Shown here: piece after piece, positions 44,602-59,045 of the stretch | Layout of the letters: every line of letters begins with the position of its first letter | Numbering within the stretch: the first letter of the stretch is position 1 | Origin: Trema orientale | Lineage: Eukaryota; Streptophyta; Magnoliopsida; Rosales; Cannabaceae | DNA length: 64,000 nt | Direction: 5' to 3' | Assembly (NCBI GenBank): GCA_002914845.1 | Contig: JXTC01000108.1 | Coordinates: 140,459-204,458 of the forward strand | Position numbers and translations under genes: made by a program | The notes under the pieces: generated by a model | The model's input: the letters and a program-made list of their open reading frames with translations, nothing else | Told to the model about the DNA's origin: nothing | Database searches by the model: none

Positions 44602-46320
44602 ATGTCAATTCTTGCTGGAGGTAGGTCTATTTCACGCCCTCCACTACTTAATCGCTCCAATTAAGTTTATTGGAAGGCACGCATGAAGGCATTCATCAGG
44701 GCTCTTGATGAAAAAGCATGAAGATCTATTCTTACTGTTTAGAGTCCTTCAACTACTAAGGATGATGAAGGAAAGAGAATTCCTAAACATGCATTTAATT
44801 GGTTATCCAAAGTTGACAAACTTGCTAATTTCAACTCCAAAGCTCTACATGCTATCCTTAATAGAGTTGATGCAACTCGAATCAAAATGATTACGAATTG
44901 TGAATCTACCAAAGAGGCATAGGATATTTTACAAACTCATGTTGAAGGTTCTAGAGATATGAAAACAACCAAATTGATCATTTTATCCTCTAAATTTGAG
45001 GAATTAAAAATGAGAGAGGATGAAACCTTATATAAATATTTTACTAAATTATATGATATTTCTAACGAGACTTTTGTTCTTGAAAAACGTTTTTCAGATA
45101 TTAAAATGGTTAAAAAAATATTTCGGTCTTTGCCTGATAGATTCCAACCAAAGTTCATAGCCATTGAAGAGAGCAAGAACCTCGATACCATAAAGGTTGA
45201 TGAACTAATAGGATCCTTGCAAATATATTAGATGAATATCAAGCATAAGAAAAAGGACAAGACTATTGCCCTTAAAGTAGCCTTAGAATCGACTCTATGT
45301 GAAAGAGAAGATGGTGATATCGAGCTTCCTCTATTGACTAAAAATTTCCACAGTTTTTTGAAGAAAATGGGTAAATAATCAAAAGACAGCAACTCAAATA
45401 AAGGTAAGTCCACTCTACCTAAATCTGATGTTTTAAAAGATAAAAAGAAAGGTATTCAATGCAGGGAGTATGAAGGGTATGATTATATACAAGCTAAATG
45501 TACTAACACCCTAAAGAAAAAATCTAAGGCTAAGACTATCTCTTAGAGTGACGAGGATTCAGAAGATAGCAAAGAGGAAGATGAAACACATGTAAGTAAT
45601 TATATTGCTTTTCGTATTTCATTAGTTTCAGATGATGTGTATTCTGTGCAGAGTTTTGCAGATGATGTTGCAACACAGCTTGAGTTTGGCGGTAATGTTA
45701 TAACATTAGACAGGACATATGATTCTGACAGTGATGAATCCGAACTGGATGAAGAATCAATTCGAAGATTCTATGAGAATATATATTCTCAATAGATAAA
45801 AGTTGTAGAACAAAATAGATCTCTTGAAGGGAGAATCTCTACTCTCATCCAATGCATGGAGAATTTAGAGATAAAGGTACAAAAGTTTGACACTTTGCTG
45901 GCTAAAAAGGAAGCAAAGTTACAAGAAGTTTCAGCAGAGCTTGATCGGACTCAAAAGTCCTTAAAATGCTAAATGTTGGGATGACTAAGTTTGATCATAT
46001 TCTAACCATATCATCAAGGACTAGGATTTAAAGGTGAAAGCTCAAATTCAAAAATCATTTCTGTTAAGAGATCTGTTTCTAACTCTATTGCAGGAACCAA
46101 TATTGATATTGCAACATAGAAGCTTTATGTTGTAACATATAATAAATCAACTGCACCAGTTTCTGAAAAACATGCTAATGTTGCGATACAAAAATCTCCT
46201 GTCGCAATATATAGCAAACCTGCATAATTTAATTCTATAGGAAAATATGGTAAGTTTGTTCCTATTTGTTATTTCTGTAGTGTTAAAGGTCATATTCGAC
46301 CTAGGTGCTTTACTATAAGG
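44602..46320 (+). pseudogene. Cop5 gag, degenerate
   Basis: It starts MSILAGGRSISRPPLLNRSN, followed by a stop, then VYWKARMKAFIRALDEKA. This matches Cop2 gag. After further stops come KLIILSSKFEELKMREDETL and FRSLPDRFQPKFIAIEESKN, a typical gag segment. The zinc knuckle near 45460 reads CREYEGYDYIQAKC, so one Cys and the His are lost. A coiled-coil-like region follows at about 45790-45970. Several TGTTGCAACA/TGTTATAACA sites are embedded (45666, 45693, 46107, 46128). It is inactive. Confidence 0.88.
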
Positions 46321-46326
46321 AATGTT

Positions 46327-46812
46327 TTGGAAAATAGCTATTATTCGCATAAAATTCTATTTCAAAGAAAAACACCAAAGAAAAAGATTAATTTGTCAAG
46401 AAAAATAAGTAAAGTTTGGGTTAAAAAATCTGAATTAAATTGCTTTAGATTTTTCAGTTGTTTTAGAACATGCACTACTAATAATTGGTATTTCGATAGT
46501 GGATATTCTAAGCACATGACAGGTGACAAATTTATTCTTGTAGACTACAAGGTAGATACTAGAGGTATTGTAACATTCAATGATAGTACAAAAGGAAGAG
46601 TTCTTAGAAAAAGAACTCTCAATATTGAAGGATTTCCTAAAATCAAGAATGTTTTGCATGTTGAGGAACTTATGGCTAATTTGATTAGCATAAGTCAAAT
46701 TTGTGATTTAAATTTTAATGTTAATTTCACTCGTAATAAATGTATTATTTTTGACGAATATGGTAAATCGATTTGGAAGGATTTCTGTCCAAAGATAATT
46801 GTTTTACTTTGA
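46327..46812 (+). pseudogene. Cop5 aspartic protease region
   Basis: A frame of 161 codons contains WYFDSGYSKHMTGDK with catalytic Asp at 46495-46497, then IVTFNDSTKGRVLRKRTLNI and LISISQICDLNFNVNF. It aligns with the Cop2 protease. The Gly of FGD is changed (FND) and Cys after DSG is Tyr. The frame ends early in the pre-integrase segment. Confidence 0.87.
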
Positions 46813-46961
46813 CAAAACCATATTCATGTAATATTGCATCTCTGAATGAATCTGATTTATGGTATGTTATCAGAAACTTAGTTGAGAATAAAATTATTTT
46901 GGAACATATAGAGACTGAAAAACAACTTACAGATATTTTAATAAAAGCTCTAGAAATTTGA
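46813..46961 (+). pseudogene. Cop5 pre-integrase stub fused to RNase H tail
   Basis: In frame, ASLNESDLW (the start of the GAG-pre-integrase LWH-RLGH motif) runs straight into VIRNLVENKIILEHIETEKQ and a DILIKALEI end, the last residues of Copia RNase H. Everything between, namely integrase, RT and the RNase H core, is deleted without breaking the reading frame. Confidence 0.82.
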
Positions 46962-48447
46962 TCCACATGAACTAATGTAGTAACATTAGCCAGTAAAAGA
47001 AAAATATTATTTGTGAAAACCTAAAAGATATTAAGAAAACAATGCATTTGTTTTTATTATAAATTATTTTTATACACAGTTCTTATTATTTTTGTCATGC
47101 AAGTATATTTGGATAATTCTAAATAAATTAAGAATGAGAATCATTGATTGTTTTATGACTGACAAGTATGACATGTTTTGATCTCATCTTTACTTTGCGA
47201 ATAGAGGCATCATGATTAGAAAGAGCTACCTACACTGATGTATAAAAGCCATTCATGAGTAATCTAGGCCTATATATCACAAATACAGTAGAGGATGATC
47301 TACCATAAGAAAAGAGCTACCTCGGTGATAGCATGAATACTACTAATCATGGAAAGATCATTGCCTTAGTTGTTGTCAATGTTACAACATCACCTATTTA
47401 TGCAGTAGCAAAAATTAATTCGTACTACTCTATTTTATTTGAGATTAATTATTTTTGGTATGTCAGTTATTTCTCAAGCTTAGATGATCAATCAATATGA
47501 AGAATCTTCCAGAAATCGTGATTGTTGAAAATGGTAAGAATTATGTGTGTTAAAATATTTTATAACTGGAATAAATTCATCAATCTTTTGCTTTTGTCTA
47601 CGGGCATATATAATATTTTCACTAAGATTGCACAATCAATGGTACAACATGGAATAAACTGGGCTTATATTAAAAAAAAAATCGGATAAATTTTTAGACA
47701 ACTGCTGTTGATGTCATCTCTATATGTTCCCAAGATTTTCTCTCCTTATGGTTTTTGATTTCAATTTGCCTCTAAGTTGATTTCGTTTTCTATTTTAAAT
47801 TAGGGAAACTGAATGGTCTTTTATTTATTTAAATCCCTAATTTCACTCGTTCTAATACACTCACAATTTTGAATTATCACTATTTTCACCATTATTTGTT
47901 TGAAGTTTCTGTTTTAGTGTTACAATAGTTCCAAAAAATGGTGAATACCCACAGTGAAAAAAAGAGTGATTCTCTGGCCGCTCTATTTTTTTTCTTTTTT
48001 TCTCTTATTTACGATGCTTGTAGTAAGGGGAGTTTACTAAAGGGGAATCGTGAACGCAGGCTTAGAAAAAACGAAGATCATAATGATATCATCAAGTTTC
48101 TTATCTCATGAGAAAAGCAAGTTGTTGTTTTGAGGTTGGGAGCAACAATCAAGAGGGAGTAATATCATAATCTATCGAATTTACTCCTATTGTTTTCTGC
48201 AGGATTTCGCTCATGTTCTAATATTGAGCAACTTCTTATGATAATGATCTATTATTTGTGGAATTTAGTTTTCATTTCATATTTTTCGACATGTTACAAT
48301 ATCTGCAGCTTCATTTACAACTAGCTTTGGCTATTTTTGCCAAAAAGGGAGAGAAATTACAAAACTTTTGCCAGTTATTCTGGCCAAACACGTTGTTCTT
48401 TTGTAGGCCTAACTTGTTTTTGCAGGTATAAATATTTTATCTAAAAA
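46962..48447 (+). other. Cop5 post-pol region
   Basis: Non-coding, about 1.5 kb. It shares with Cop2 a block with paired AGAGCTACCT boxes (about 47220 and 47315). A second PPT-like GCCAAAAAGGGAGAGA lies at 48341. TGTTACAACA-type palindromes occur near 47378 and 48293. Confidence 0.6.
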
Positions 48448-48463
48448 TGCCAAAAGAGGAGAT
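48448..48463 (+). other. Cop5 polypurine tract
   Basis: GCCAAAAGAGGAGAT lies immediately before TGAAAAGGCAAAATC, the 3' LTR start. Confidence 0.85.
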
Positions 48464-49702
48464 TGAAAAGGCAAAATCTGTTGTCATTTAAGATGTTATA
48501 ATATCACTGTATATTTTGACTAACAATGATTCTGGGTTAATGTTACAACATCCGAAATATTTGACCTAGTATTTTTGTTGTGTTTGTCCGAATTTTACAG
48601 CTGTCATATGATTGAATATTTATTCAATTAATTATGTTTTGATCAGAAATATTAGCGATTGATGTTTGCCTTGCAGGAAAATTATATTCACATATCTCTT
48701 TCTTATTTAGGTGTGTTTTAATGAAGATTGGTTATTGTGTAATTGCTAATGATAATTGATTAATATTTCTTGAAGTAATCAATTCTGATTCTCATCAACC
48801 ATATTATAATTGCTGGGTTAATTTTATCTGATTGCGTTGACAAATTGTATTTTTATGGAAATTATCTTGTAGTATGAACGTGCATATGTGTCTCTTAGGT
48901 TCTTGTTTCCTTATTTATACGTAGCTAATTCTTATAGTGTGTGAACACTTTTTATTTGATTGATTTGTGTGAAAACCGATATTGCTATTTTAGGTAACAT
49001 ATCAACGTTTCTTCTAGAAGGATACAAATCTAGTTGTTTTAGACAAGGATGTTTTTGTAATATCACTATGCAGAATCAACAATAATTTCAGATCAGCCTT
49101 GATTGCAAAAATTTTATCCTTGACTGATCTAATTAGCTTCCAATCAAACGTGTCTTACAGATTGCCATGGATTAGAAGATCTCAATCACTATAAATATAG
49201 GAGTCTAGAATAGGTTTCTAAGTATCCCATGTATGTTTCTGATTGCTATTAGTGCAATACTTTGTTAAATCTATCTATACCTTATATTATGAGACTAAGA
49301 GGCATTCTTAGTCGTGAGAGTGCTCCGGGAGAAGTGCAACAAGTCTTCAGGAGAAGGCAAATTCCGAAAAATCTAAAGGGAATTCAGATGGAAAGAATCA
49401 AATCAAGTCGGGGGAGCTTGCTAGATGGATTAGTGAAGGAGTATTTGTATATTGTAAAAATTAAAAAAGGGAGTCTTTTAAATTTTATTAGTATTTGTAC
49501 TCGTTTGATATTTACTAATAAGCTTATTTCTCTTGGATGTGGCCCCTTGGAAGTAGACCATCGGGAGTTAGTTGAACTAAGTAAAAATATTGTGTGTCAA
49601 GTTTTTACTTTTCAGTGTTACAATATCTATATTATTGTTTTCCGCATAACTACCTTATATAATTAATTATATTCTCTAAGAATATAAGAAACAGTTGTAA
49701 CA
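48464..49702 (+). repeat. Cop5 3' LTR
   Basis: This uninterrupted LTR ends CAGTTGTAACA. A TATAAATATAG box is at about 49192. It defines the empty sites of both insertions in the 5' LTR. An open frame at 49262-49666 lies wholly inside and is not taken as a gene. Confidence 0.93.
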
Positions 49703-49734
49703 AATACACAATCCGAGTGAGGCATAATAGAGAA

Positions 49735-49796
49735 GTATGTGAGGTTAGTTCGAGGTATGTGAGGTTAGTTCGAGGTATGTGAGATTAGTTCGAGGT
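49735..49796. repeat. 20-bp tandem repeat, three copies
   Basis: GTATGTGAGGTTAGTTCGAG repeats at 49735, 49755 and 49775, with one change in the third copy. Confidence 0.92.
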
Positions 49797-50590
49797 TGTT
49801 TAGTTAAGACTAGACTAGTATTATGAGTGTCCATTTAGAATGTTCTATTGGTGTTAATCAATCTGCTGTATTTGGGTCTTATGTAAGGTCTTTTAAATTA
49901 ATGGCGGTTATATGTCTTCTATTTTGCTCAATAGCCTTCACCAATATAAATAATGTACTTAGAGAAATAAAAATGGAAGTAGTAGAATAAGGTACAGGAA
50001 GTCAACAAAACTATGGTTAATAGTAATATATGATCTTTCTCGAAATGGATAACCTCATAACCGAATATGGTCTACGAAGTTTCGCTAGTGAGTCGACCAA
50101 AAAAATTTGCTGTTTGCTTTAATTATTTTCTTCATTTACATTCTCATATTTATCTAATTGGGTGTTTATTTCAACAATCCTAATCTATTTTTCATTCCAA
50201 TAGCTCATTCAAATGGGTATTTATTTCAACACTTCAGGTTTTTTATTCAGATGACTCATTCTTCTTTTTTTAACCACCGGAATAGGCTGTTTGTTATTGA
50301 AATAAAAATACACTCCGTCTTAGTTTTTGAATATTATATTCCAATGTCTCTTATTCAAATTATAAAATATTTCATTTCATTATAGTTCAAATATCTCTCA
50401 TTCAAAATCATAATTTATTTTATTATATACGTTTAAGTGTTCCCACTCTAATTGGTGAAAACAAGATAAGTGATCACCGATGTGCTTTCACAAGAAAATC
50501 CAATCAAATTTCTCGAACCTATAAACACTGTATTATTTCCTATCAAAATTTCAATCAATAAACAAAAGAAACAAATTCAAAACTTCATCT
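49797..50590. other. non-coding stretch
   Basis: AT-rich. One frame at 50158-50385 has no recognisable motif and is compositionally ordinary. I see nothing else. Confidence 0.5.
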
Positions 50591-50609
50591 TTAGATATTG
50601 AATTATTTG

Positions 50610-51049
50610 ATGTAAAGCTTATTGCCATGGCAAGGGAGATTGTACCTGACGGATAAATTCCAGAAAGGCCTCGTTGTGAAAGACAGTAACACCTCCAAAA
50701 TCTTAATGTTTACCGAGTTCCAAGTAACAGAAAAATTGCTCGTCAAGACTCTCAAGTCACCACACTATCCTGTAGACCCACAGCTGGACACATCTTCAAT
50801 CAGGGAAAGCTTTACTTCCTCAACGATTTGCTCACCGAATGTAAGATCCTTTTAAAGAACAAACACAATTTACACTATCCTCGGGAGCTTTTGGAAATTA
50901 GCAACATCAGAACCAAGCTAAACAAAATCAAATCAAAGCTCGAGTTCATAGTATACTTGAAAACAAACCCTCACCTTAACCCAACAGTAGAGCAACTCCA
51001 TCGTCGGACAGTGAAGTTTCTTGGCGAGGAACTACCTCACTCAAGTTGA
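50610..51049 (+). pseudogene. unidentified exon-like fragment
   Basis: Base composition is more balanced than the flanks. Two overlapping frames (50622-50855 and 50828-51049) could join by one frameshift. The second reads GKLYFLNDLLTECKILLKNK when extended upstream, then HYPRELLEISNIRTKLNKIK and a TAG-free run to a TGA. It has a Lys/Leu-rich helical look. I do not recognise the family and find no splice context. It could be a degraded host gene or part of a transposon ORF. Confidence 0.35.
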
Positions 51050-51637
51050 AGCATATATAAAATTTGAATGGGAATATTTAAATAGATATTAGCAATATTT
51101 ATGAGTTTCTAACATGTGGACCACGTTATTTGATGAGCAAATTTTAATTACTAGTTAAGTTTTATTTAAGCTTGATATTTAGTTGATTCTTGAGAGTTTT
51201 GTGATTTTTATGTGTTTTAGTTGTTAATTATAGATATGTTAAAACATAGTGATTTGGAGTAGTTTGAGTGCAAGAAATTGATCTATGAAATATTTGAGCA
51301 ATGCAACTTTAAATGGTAGCTTAGAGGTGCTTAAAAGGTGATGTTAGAGAAATTAGAAAGCAAATATAGCACTTTGGTACCATCTAGTAGCGTTGCAATG
51401 CTGAAGAAAAGCCATTTCAAAAATTGGACAGAGAGTATAATGTCTACCACAACCAGAAAAAATATCTCTTCAAAGTAGTGCCACAATGCTACAAATTAGT
51501 GCCTAGGCACTCCAAAGCAGAATAGGTGTCTTGAGGTCATTTTTTAGAAACTAACCAATTTTGAGGGAGACGCCATAAAGCTTATAAAGCGGAATAGGGC
51601 TTATTTGGGAGACTTTTGAGCCGTCAAGAATTTAAGC

Positions 51638-51672
51638 GAGAGAGAGAGCGAGAGAGAGAGAGAGAGAGAGAG
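51638..51672. repeat. (GA)n microsatellite
   Basis: About 35 bp of GA repeats with one GC interruption in the Gyp2 LTR leader. Confidence 0.9.
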
Positions 51673-51985
51673 CCAGGGATTGAAGATAGAGTAATTAGTA
51701 ACTCAGAGAAGGAACACGCTATTGATTCAAATTCAAGTTTTGTTTTACTCTTATCTTTTCTCATGTTTAGAATGATGTTTAGGGATCATTTCACTTTTAG
51801 CATGAACTAATTTACTTTTCTAAGGTGAAGCTATAACCAGATTGTGATGTTTAAATTCTCTTAATTTTCAATTCAATTGATGTTAATTTATTCATGTATA
51901 TTGACCAATTTTGATATCTGCTTAGTGCTTGTGAATGTCTAGCCAACCTCATGATTTAGAAATTAATATGAGACTGAGAGGTTAT

Positions 51986-53491
51986 TGTTACGCTAAAATA
52001 CATATACATAAAATAACCGCAAATGCACGGGTCGTAAACAAGTAATAAAGTGATAATAAGTATAGAGTTATCGATCCCACAAGGAATTAGGTGTTAAATG
52101 ATCGTTAAGTACCGGAATTATCGTGACCTAACTTTATCTAGGCAACCAAACTAAATGAGTTCATAACTTAAATAAATATAAGTATAAATAAAAATATGAA
52201 AATAAAATATAGAGACTTTATGCACAAATGTACTAGGGGATTAAATTTACTTAACTATCAACTATGTCTTTTGATCACTAATTGTATTCTAATCAATTAT
52301 TCCTAGTTTATAAGCTATGAACTCAAACATATTTCTACTCTCTCTCTCTCGAGTGCCTAGTGAAATCACTCCTAAATCTCGGTTCCAATATCTCTATTCC
52401 GAACCTAGAAGTTAAGAATTCATTATGTTTAATGATTCTTTAACTATAGTTTTAAAGAAATTATAGGTTCTCGCAAACTCTACAAATCCTAGGTTATACT
52501 ATCCTATGGTCGTTTCTAAAATTCCCTTTCTCAAGTGCCAAATTCTAGAAACTAATTCATCCAACTAGTAGCTAATTAGTTGAGAAGTATCAAGTATGGA
52601 ATAACATAAATAAATTCAAGAATAATATTAAAGAACATATTGGAATCAAGACATAGAATCAAAGATTAAGTTACATCATGCCCAAAGCATAAAATAATTA
52701 ATTCAACATAGAAGAATCCAACACTAATCTCAACAAGAATTTCATATATCCAAATATGTTCAATAATCAAACATAATACAAAATTCAAATGAGACTAGGG
52801 TGAGAAAGAGGATGAGAAAAACTCTATTGTGGGGGTAGAACTTCAAGTTTCAATTCTTCAAGCAACTCTCTCAAGCTTCCTCTCCAAATTTAAGCTCCAA
52901 AGCTCTCCTTTCTCTAGGATTTTTGTGATCTCAAGTGTGTGTTTCCTCTCTAACTCTCCACCCTTGAAAGGGAGGCTTAAGAATGTATTTAAGGAGTTCC
53001 AAGATAACCTAGGCCGGGTGAAAATAACAACCATTCGATGAGATGGCATCAAAGGTTGAGATTGGCCCTAAAAACTCGCTAAAAATGTGGTTCAAGATAC
53101 TGGGTAGCGCCACAGTACTCCTTAGCAAGCACCGCGGTACTCTAGCCTCTGGAACTCAATTTTCCAAGCAACACCGTAGCGCTACTTGGACAATGCTGCG
53201 GTGCTCTCGGTTCTGAAAAATCAGCACGACAACTTTTCTTCTCAGGGGCGCCGTTTTGTTGTTTTAGCTCCGTTTTGCCTGATTTTTGTTGCGTTGCATT
53301 CGTATCAGATTCAAATTTTATCAAAAAGGGTTAAAATACTCATATTTAGCACCAGTTCATCTTGATTCTCATTTATTCATAAGAACTATTAAAACAAAGT
53401 AAAAACACATCAAAGCGACAAAAATGCTTGAGAACTTACAATTATTTGAGTTGAATGATGCTTGAATTGTAAGTGAATTAATCACTCATCA
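51986..53491 (-). mobile_element. Gypsy solo LTR (Gyp1 family) inside the Gyp2 LTR
   Basis: A 1506-bp LTR is flanked by a perfect 5-bp TSD GTTAT (51981-51985 and 53492-53496). In reverse complement it starts TGATGAGTGATTAATTC and ends TAGCGTAACA, the same ends as the Gyp1 LTR, and aligns with it along its length. No internal sequence remains, so it is a solo LTR formed by LTR-LTR recombination. Four GC-palindrome units lie at 53105, 53128, 53170 and 53193. Confidence 0.95.
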
Positions 53492-53981
53492 GTTATGATT
53501 AAATTTTTCATGATCAAATTACCATATGATTGTTATAGGGATAGAGATATCTATGAGTTTTGTGCAGCACTTATGAATTTCTTGATCTTAATGCCTTTTA
53601 ATAAATTAGAGTTTTAACGGATGTATAACCTCACTTATTGAATTAAATTGTTATTACTTGAGAAAGATTGATGATTGTATTAGTGAAATTCGATGGCAAC
53701 ATTAGATATAAACATTGATTGAATACATTGAAGAGTTAAACTGATTAATCCAGGTGACATCTGAAACCCTAAGTTTTAAATTAAAGGAGTACTTTACAAG
53801 TTCAACAATGTTTAGCTTTCATTTATTTATTTTTATTATAAATGTTGATTTCATTTATTCAAACAAAATTAGGATTAGTATAATTCGGTAGTTAGTAAAA
53901 TCAATTTTCTTGTGGGAATGATACTGTAGTCATCATATTTACTCGTTGATATGTGCACTTGCATTCATAAATCACATAACA

Positions 53982-54006
53982 CATTTTTGGTGCCATCGCC
54001 AGAGAC
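53982..54006 (+). other. Gyp2 primer-binding-site region
   Basis: TTTTTGGTGCCATCGCCAGA is close to the TGGCGCCGTTGCCGGGGA type of Athila/Tat elements and sits at the LTR edge. Confidence 0.75.
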
Positions 54007-54240
54007 TGTTTGGATTTTATTAATGTCAATACTAAGTGACCTTAATTTTAATTTAAATTTTTTTTTATTTCTTTTATTTATATTTTCTTGTTTTTGTTTT
54101 CTAGATTTTCATAGTAGGTTTTTAAAGAAAAATTAGAGGGCGGCAATAATAGGGTGCAAAGGTCAGAACGTGGAGGACAGAGAAAAATTAAGAGGACTTA
54201 GAGAGCACAACATCTTGGAGAGAAAATTCTATAGAAGTTT
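54007..54240 (+). other. Gyp2 internal remnant
   Basis: The short leader continues after the PBS, with a basic Arg/Gly-coding stretch at about 54130-54230 such as precedes Gypsy gag. No gag domain follows, so the element is truncated. The right edge is a guess. Confidence 0.4.
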
Positions 54241-55398
54241 TTCTTGTGTTCTTCATTCCAATTTTTTCTTGAACAGTTATGACTATTCCTATATTTTTCT
54301 TAGTTTAGTTAGGAGCTAATTTTATTTTCTAGGGCTACGATGTAGTCCAACTATAAATTCTTAATTCTTTCTATTAGAATTATTTATGGTTTATTTGTCA
54401 ATGATTGAGTGTTCTTTACTTTTTTTACTGCTTTTAAATAATTGGCCACTATTTAATTTATATGGGAATTATAATGAGATTAGGAGGAGATTTATGTGTA
54501 TGGATTTTGTAACGAATGCCATCAATTACATGGAGGACAATATTCATACTGATTCTATCCTACCTTAATTTATCTCAAGTGTCGTTATTCCCATTGCAAG
54601 CAATAAATGGACAAGTGCCACTGCTAGCCCGAATTAAATAATTTCTATTTAGAATGAAGTAAGGCCAAGTGACGTAGAAGCCAAACTTAGGTATTATCCC
54701 TAAGCTATTCGGAGAGGTTTCTTCGAACCAATCCGTGAAAACAAAAAGGAACAGAAGAAAATCAGAGCTATACTTCAGCTATCATTCAATATGTTATTCT
54801 CGTTCCCTTTTAGGTCATATAAGGTAGATACAAAACGACAAGTGTTTCAATATTTACAACAGACAAAATAGAAAAAACCTTGTAGGCCACATCAGCACTT
54901 GAGACTAATAAATAAACGACAACTTAAAAAGCAAATTTCAACTAATAACATGGGAATATAAACGACACGTAGCAGAGGAGAGCAGAAATGGCTCGTAGTT
55001 AGGATGCTCTTGCATCACCAAGTCATTTCTATCAAGGAAAATTAGTAGTAGATTTAATGACTCGGTGCTTAATATTCAAGTCATATAATTTTGTTCCAAA
55101 ACTCCGCCATAACGTGGAAACTTCACAATTAATTGTGTTATTTCTCTTCTATTTCACTATTCAAAAATTAAGACAAAACCAAATAATACTGCCTTGACTT
55201 TTGGTTTCGTTGAATACGAGTCACGCAGAACCTTTTGCCAGCCAAGCAATTGCATACTTACCACTCACGTCGACATCATATGCCTAACTTTCTTTGTCAA
55301 TGAAAAAACAATTGTCCGCACATATATTGAAACTAATCGAACAATATCTTCATTTTTTCTCAGAATAAACCAGAAGAGGTCGATCGATCGTATGTAAC
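54241..55398 (+). promoter_or_regulatory. CRK upstream region
   Basis: There is no gene in this 1.1 kb. It precedes the CRK start. A TGACG core lies at about 54669 and a W-box core TTGACT at 55194; both are common in defence-responsive plant promoters, but single copies of short motifs are weak evidence. I cannot place a TATA box with confidence. Confidence 0.4.
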
Positions 55399-58005
<2,607 letters not shown>

Positions 58006-58026
58006 AGTACTATGAAAGGCTGTCAA

Positions 58027-58534
58027 TGTTAGGTTATTTTCGTGTAACCTATATGTGGGCTGTGGGATTTTATAGTAATTATATAATATTAGGCCTGTCT
58101 AATTAAGTGAGGCTATTAAGTGATCTAATTATGGGCTCAGGAAGTTACTTACTAAGTGTGAACTTTGTAATGTGTAGTTACCTAATCCTAGTCCAATAAG
58201 GATTGATGGGGTCTCTATTGGTGACTAGTATATAAAGACATAACTATAGGGTTTTGGTCCCCAAGCCAAATAGAACATGTGCTCTTCTCCTCTGCCTCCA
58301 TCAACAGAGAGAGACCCATTGAGCATACATAGAGTATTCTGGCTGTGGAAGACCTTCTACCCTCAGGCTCTAGTCAGTTAACCGCTTCCGCTTATGTGAT
58401 CACATCCTTTGCTATCAAACTCAATGGATTCAGGTTAGTCACGGATTTTCTCTCAATAAATCTTTTCCTGACAATTTGGTATGATAGATCCTAGGATTGT
58501 ATTCGGTTTAACAATCCATTATGTACATCTAACA
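58027..58534 (+). mobile_element. Cop6 5' LTR
   Basis: The 508-bp LTR runs from TGTTAGGTTATTTTC to TACATCTAACA and is followed by a PBS. A TATATAAAG box is at about 58229 and AATAAA at 58455-58460. It begins 21 bp after the CRK stop codon in the same orientation. The 3' LTR is not in the window; GTCAA (58022-58026) would be the left TSD. Confidence 0.85.
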
Positions 58535-58552
58535 AGTGGTATCAGGAGCAGG
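58535..58552 (+). other. Cop6 primer-binding site
   Basis: AGTGGTATCAGGAGCAGG follows the LTR directly. It carries the tRNA-iMet-type TGGTATCAG(A)GC core with one change. Confidence 0.85.
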
Positions 58553-58802
58553 AAATCATGTAAAATTGCTTAGGATAATCATGCATGTCTCTATTTTGTG
58601 ATATTTTTACCTATTTGGCTTTCTAGGGTTTAGATATAACATTTATGATTGATGAATTTTTCATGATTTTGTTGAGATATTAAGTGTTTGAGGGTTGAAT
58701 TCTGAGTTTTGGGTCATAAAGTTTGCAGATTAGGGCGAAAAATTGCATCAGGTTTGAGTTACCTAATTTTAAATCGGGTAATTTACACTAAGGCCGCAAC
58801 TT

Positions 58803-59045
58803 GGCGCTGCGGCGCCACATTGGTGGCGCTACAGTGCCCAGAACAGAGAGCTGGCACTGCGGCACCAATCAATGGCGCTGCAGCGCCACACTCAAGCTGC
58901 AGTGGCACCACGGCGCCACGCAAGTGGCGCTGCAGCACCACCATCAAGACACGGTGGCACCGCGGGGCCACGCAAGTGGCACTGCAGCTCCACCATACAT
59001 AACAGTGGCACCGCGGCGTCATATACTAGCGCTGCAGCGCCACCA
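58803..59045. repeat. dimeric GC-palindrome array in the Cop6 leader
   Basis: Ten 14-16-bp units of the form GGCGCTGCAGCGCC (58874 is a perfect palindrome) start at 58803, 58824, 58853, 58874, 58903, 58926, 58955, 58978, 59007 and 59030. Spacings alternate 21-23 and 29 bp, so the repeat is a dimer with period 50-52 bp, five times. Diverged units keep the palindrome centre (GCGG, GCAG or CCGCGG). It is open in several frames, which explains overlapping open frames there; I do not regard it as coding. Confidence 0.93.

Larger units (their letters stand above)
41484..49702 (+). mobile_element. Cop5: internally deleted Copia with nested insertions
   Basis: LTRs at 41484-44529 (inflated by two insertions) and 48464-49702 are flanked by a perfect TSD AATAC (41479-41483 and 49703-49707). 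The order is LTR, PBS, gag, protease, RNase H tail, post-pol region, PPT, LTR. Integrase, RT and most of RNase H are missing. Gag, protease and part of the post-pol region resemble those of Cop2, so the two belong to one lineage. Many stops in gag show age. Confidence 0.95.
51131..53981 (+). mobile_element. Gyp2 5' LTR with a nested solo LTR
   Basis: It starts TGATGAGCAAATT with no PPT in front and ends CACATAACA, followed by an Athila/Tat-type PBS. Without the nested insertion (51986-53496) it is about 1.34 kb. It contains a GA microsatellite (51638-51672) and decayed GC-palindrome units (51389, about 51476). The 3' part of the element is missing. Confidence 0.75.

Noticed and set aside
49262..49666. 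134-codon frame
   Set aside because: It lies wholly inside the Cop5 3' LTR and is not kept in the 5' LTR.
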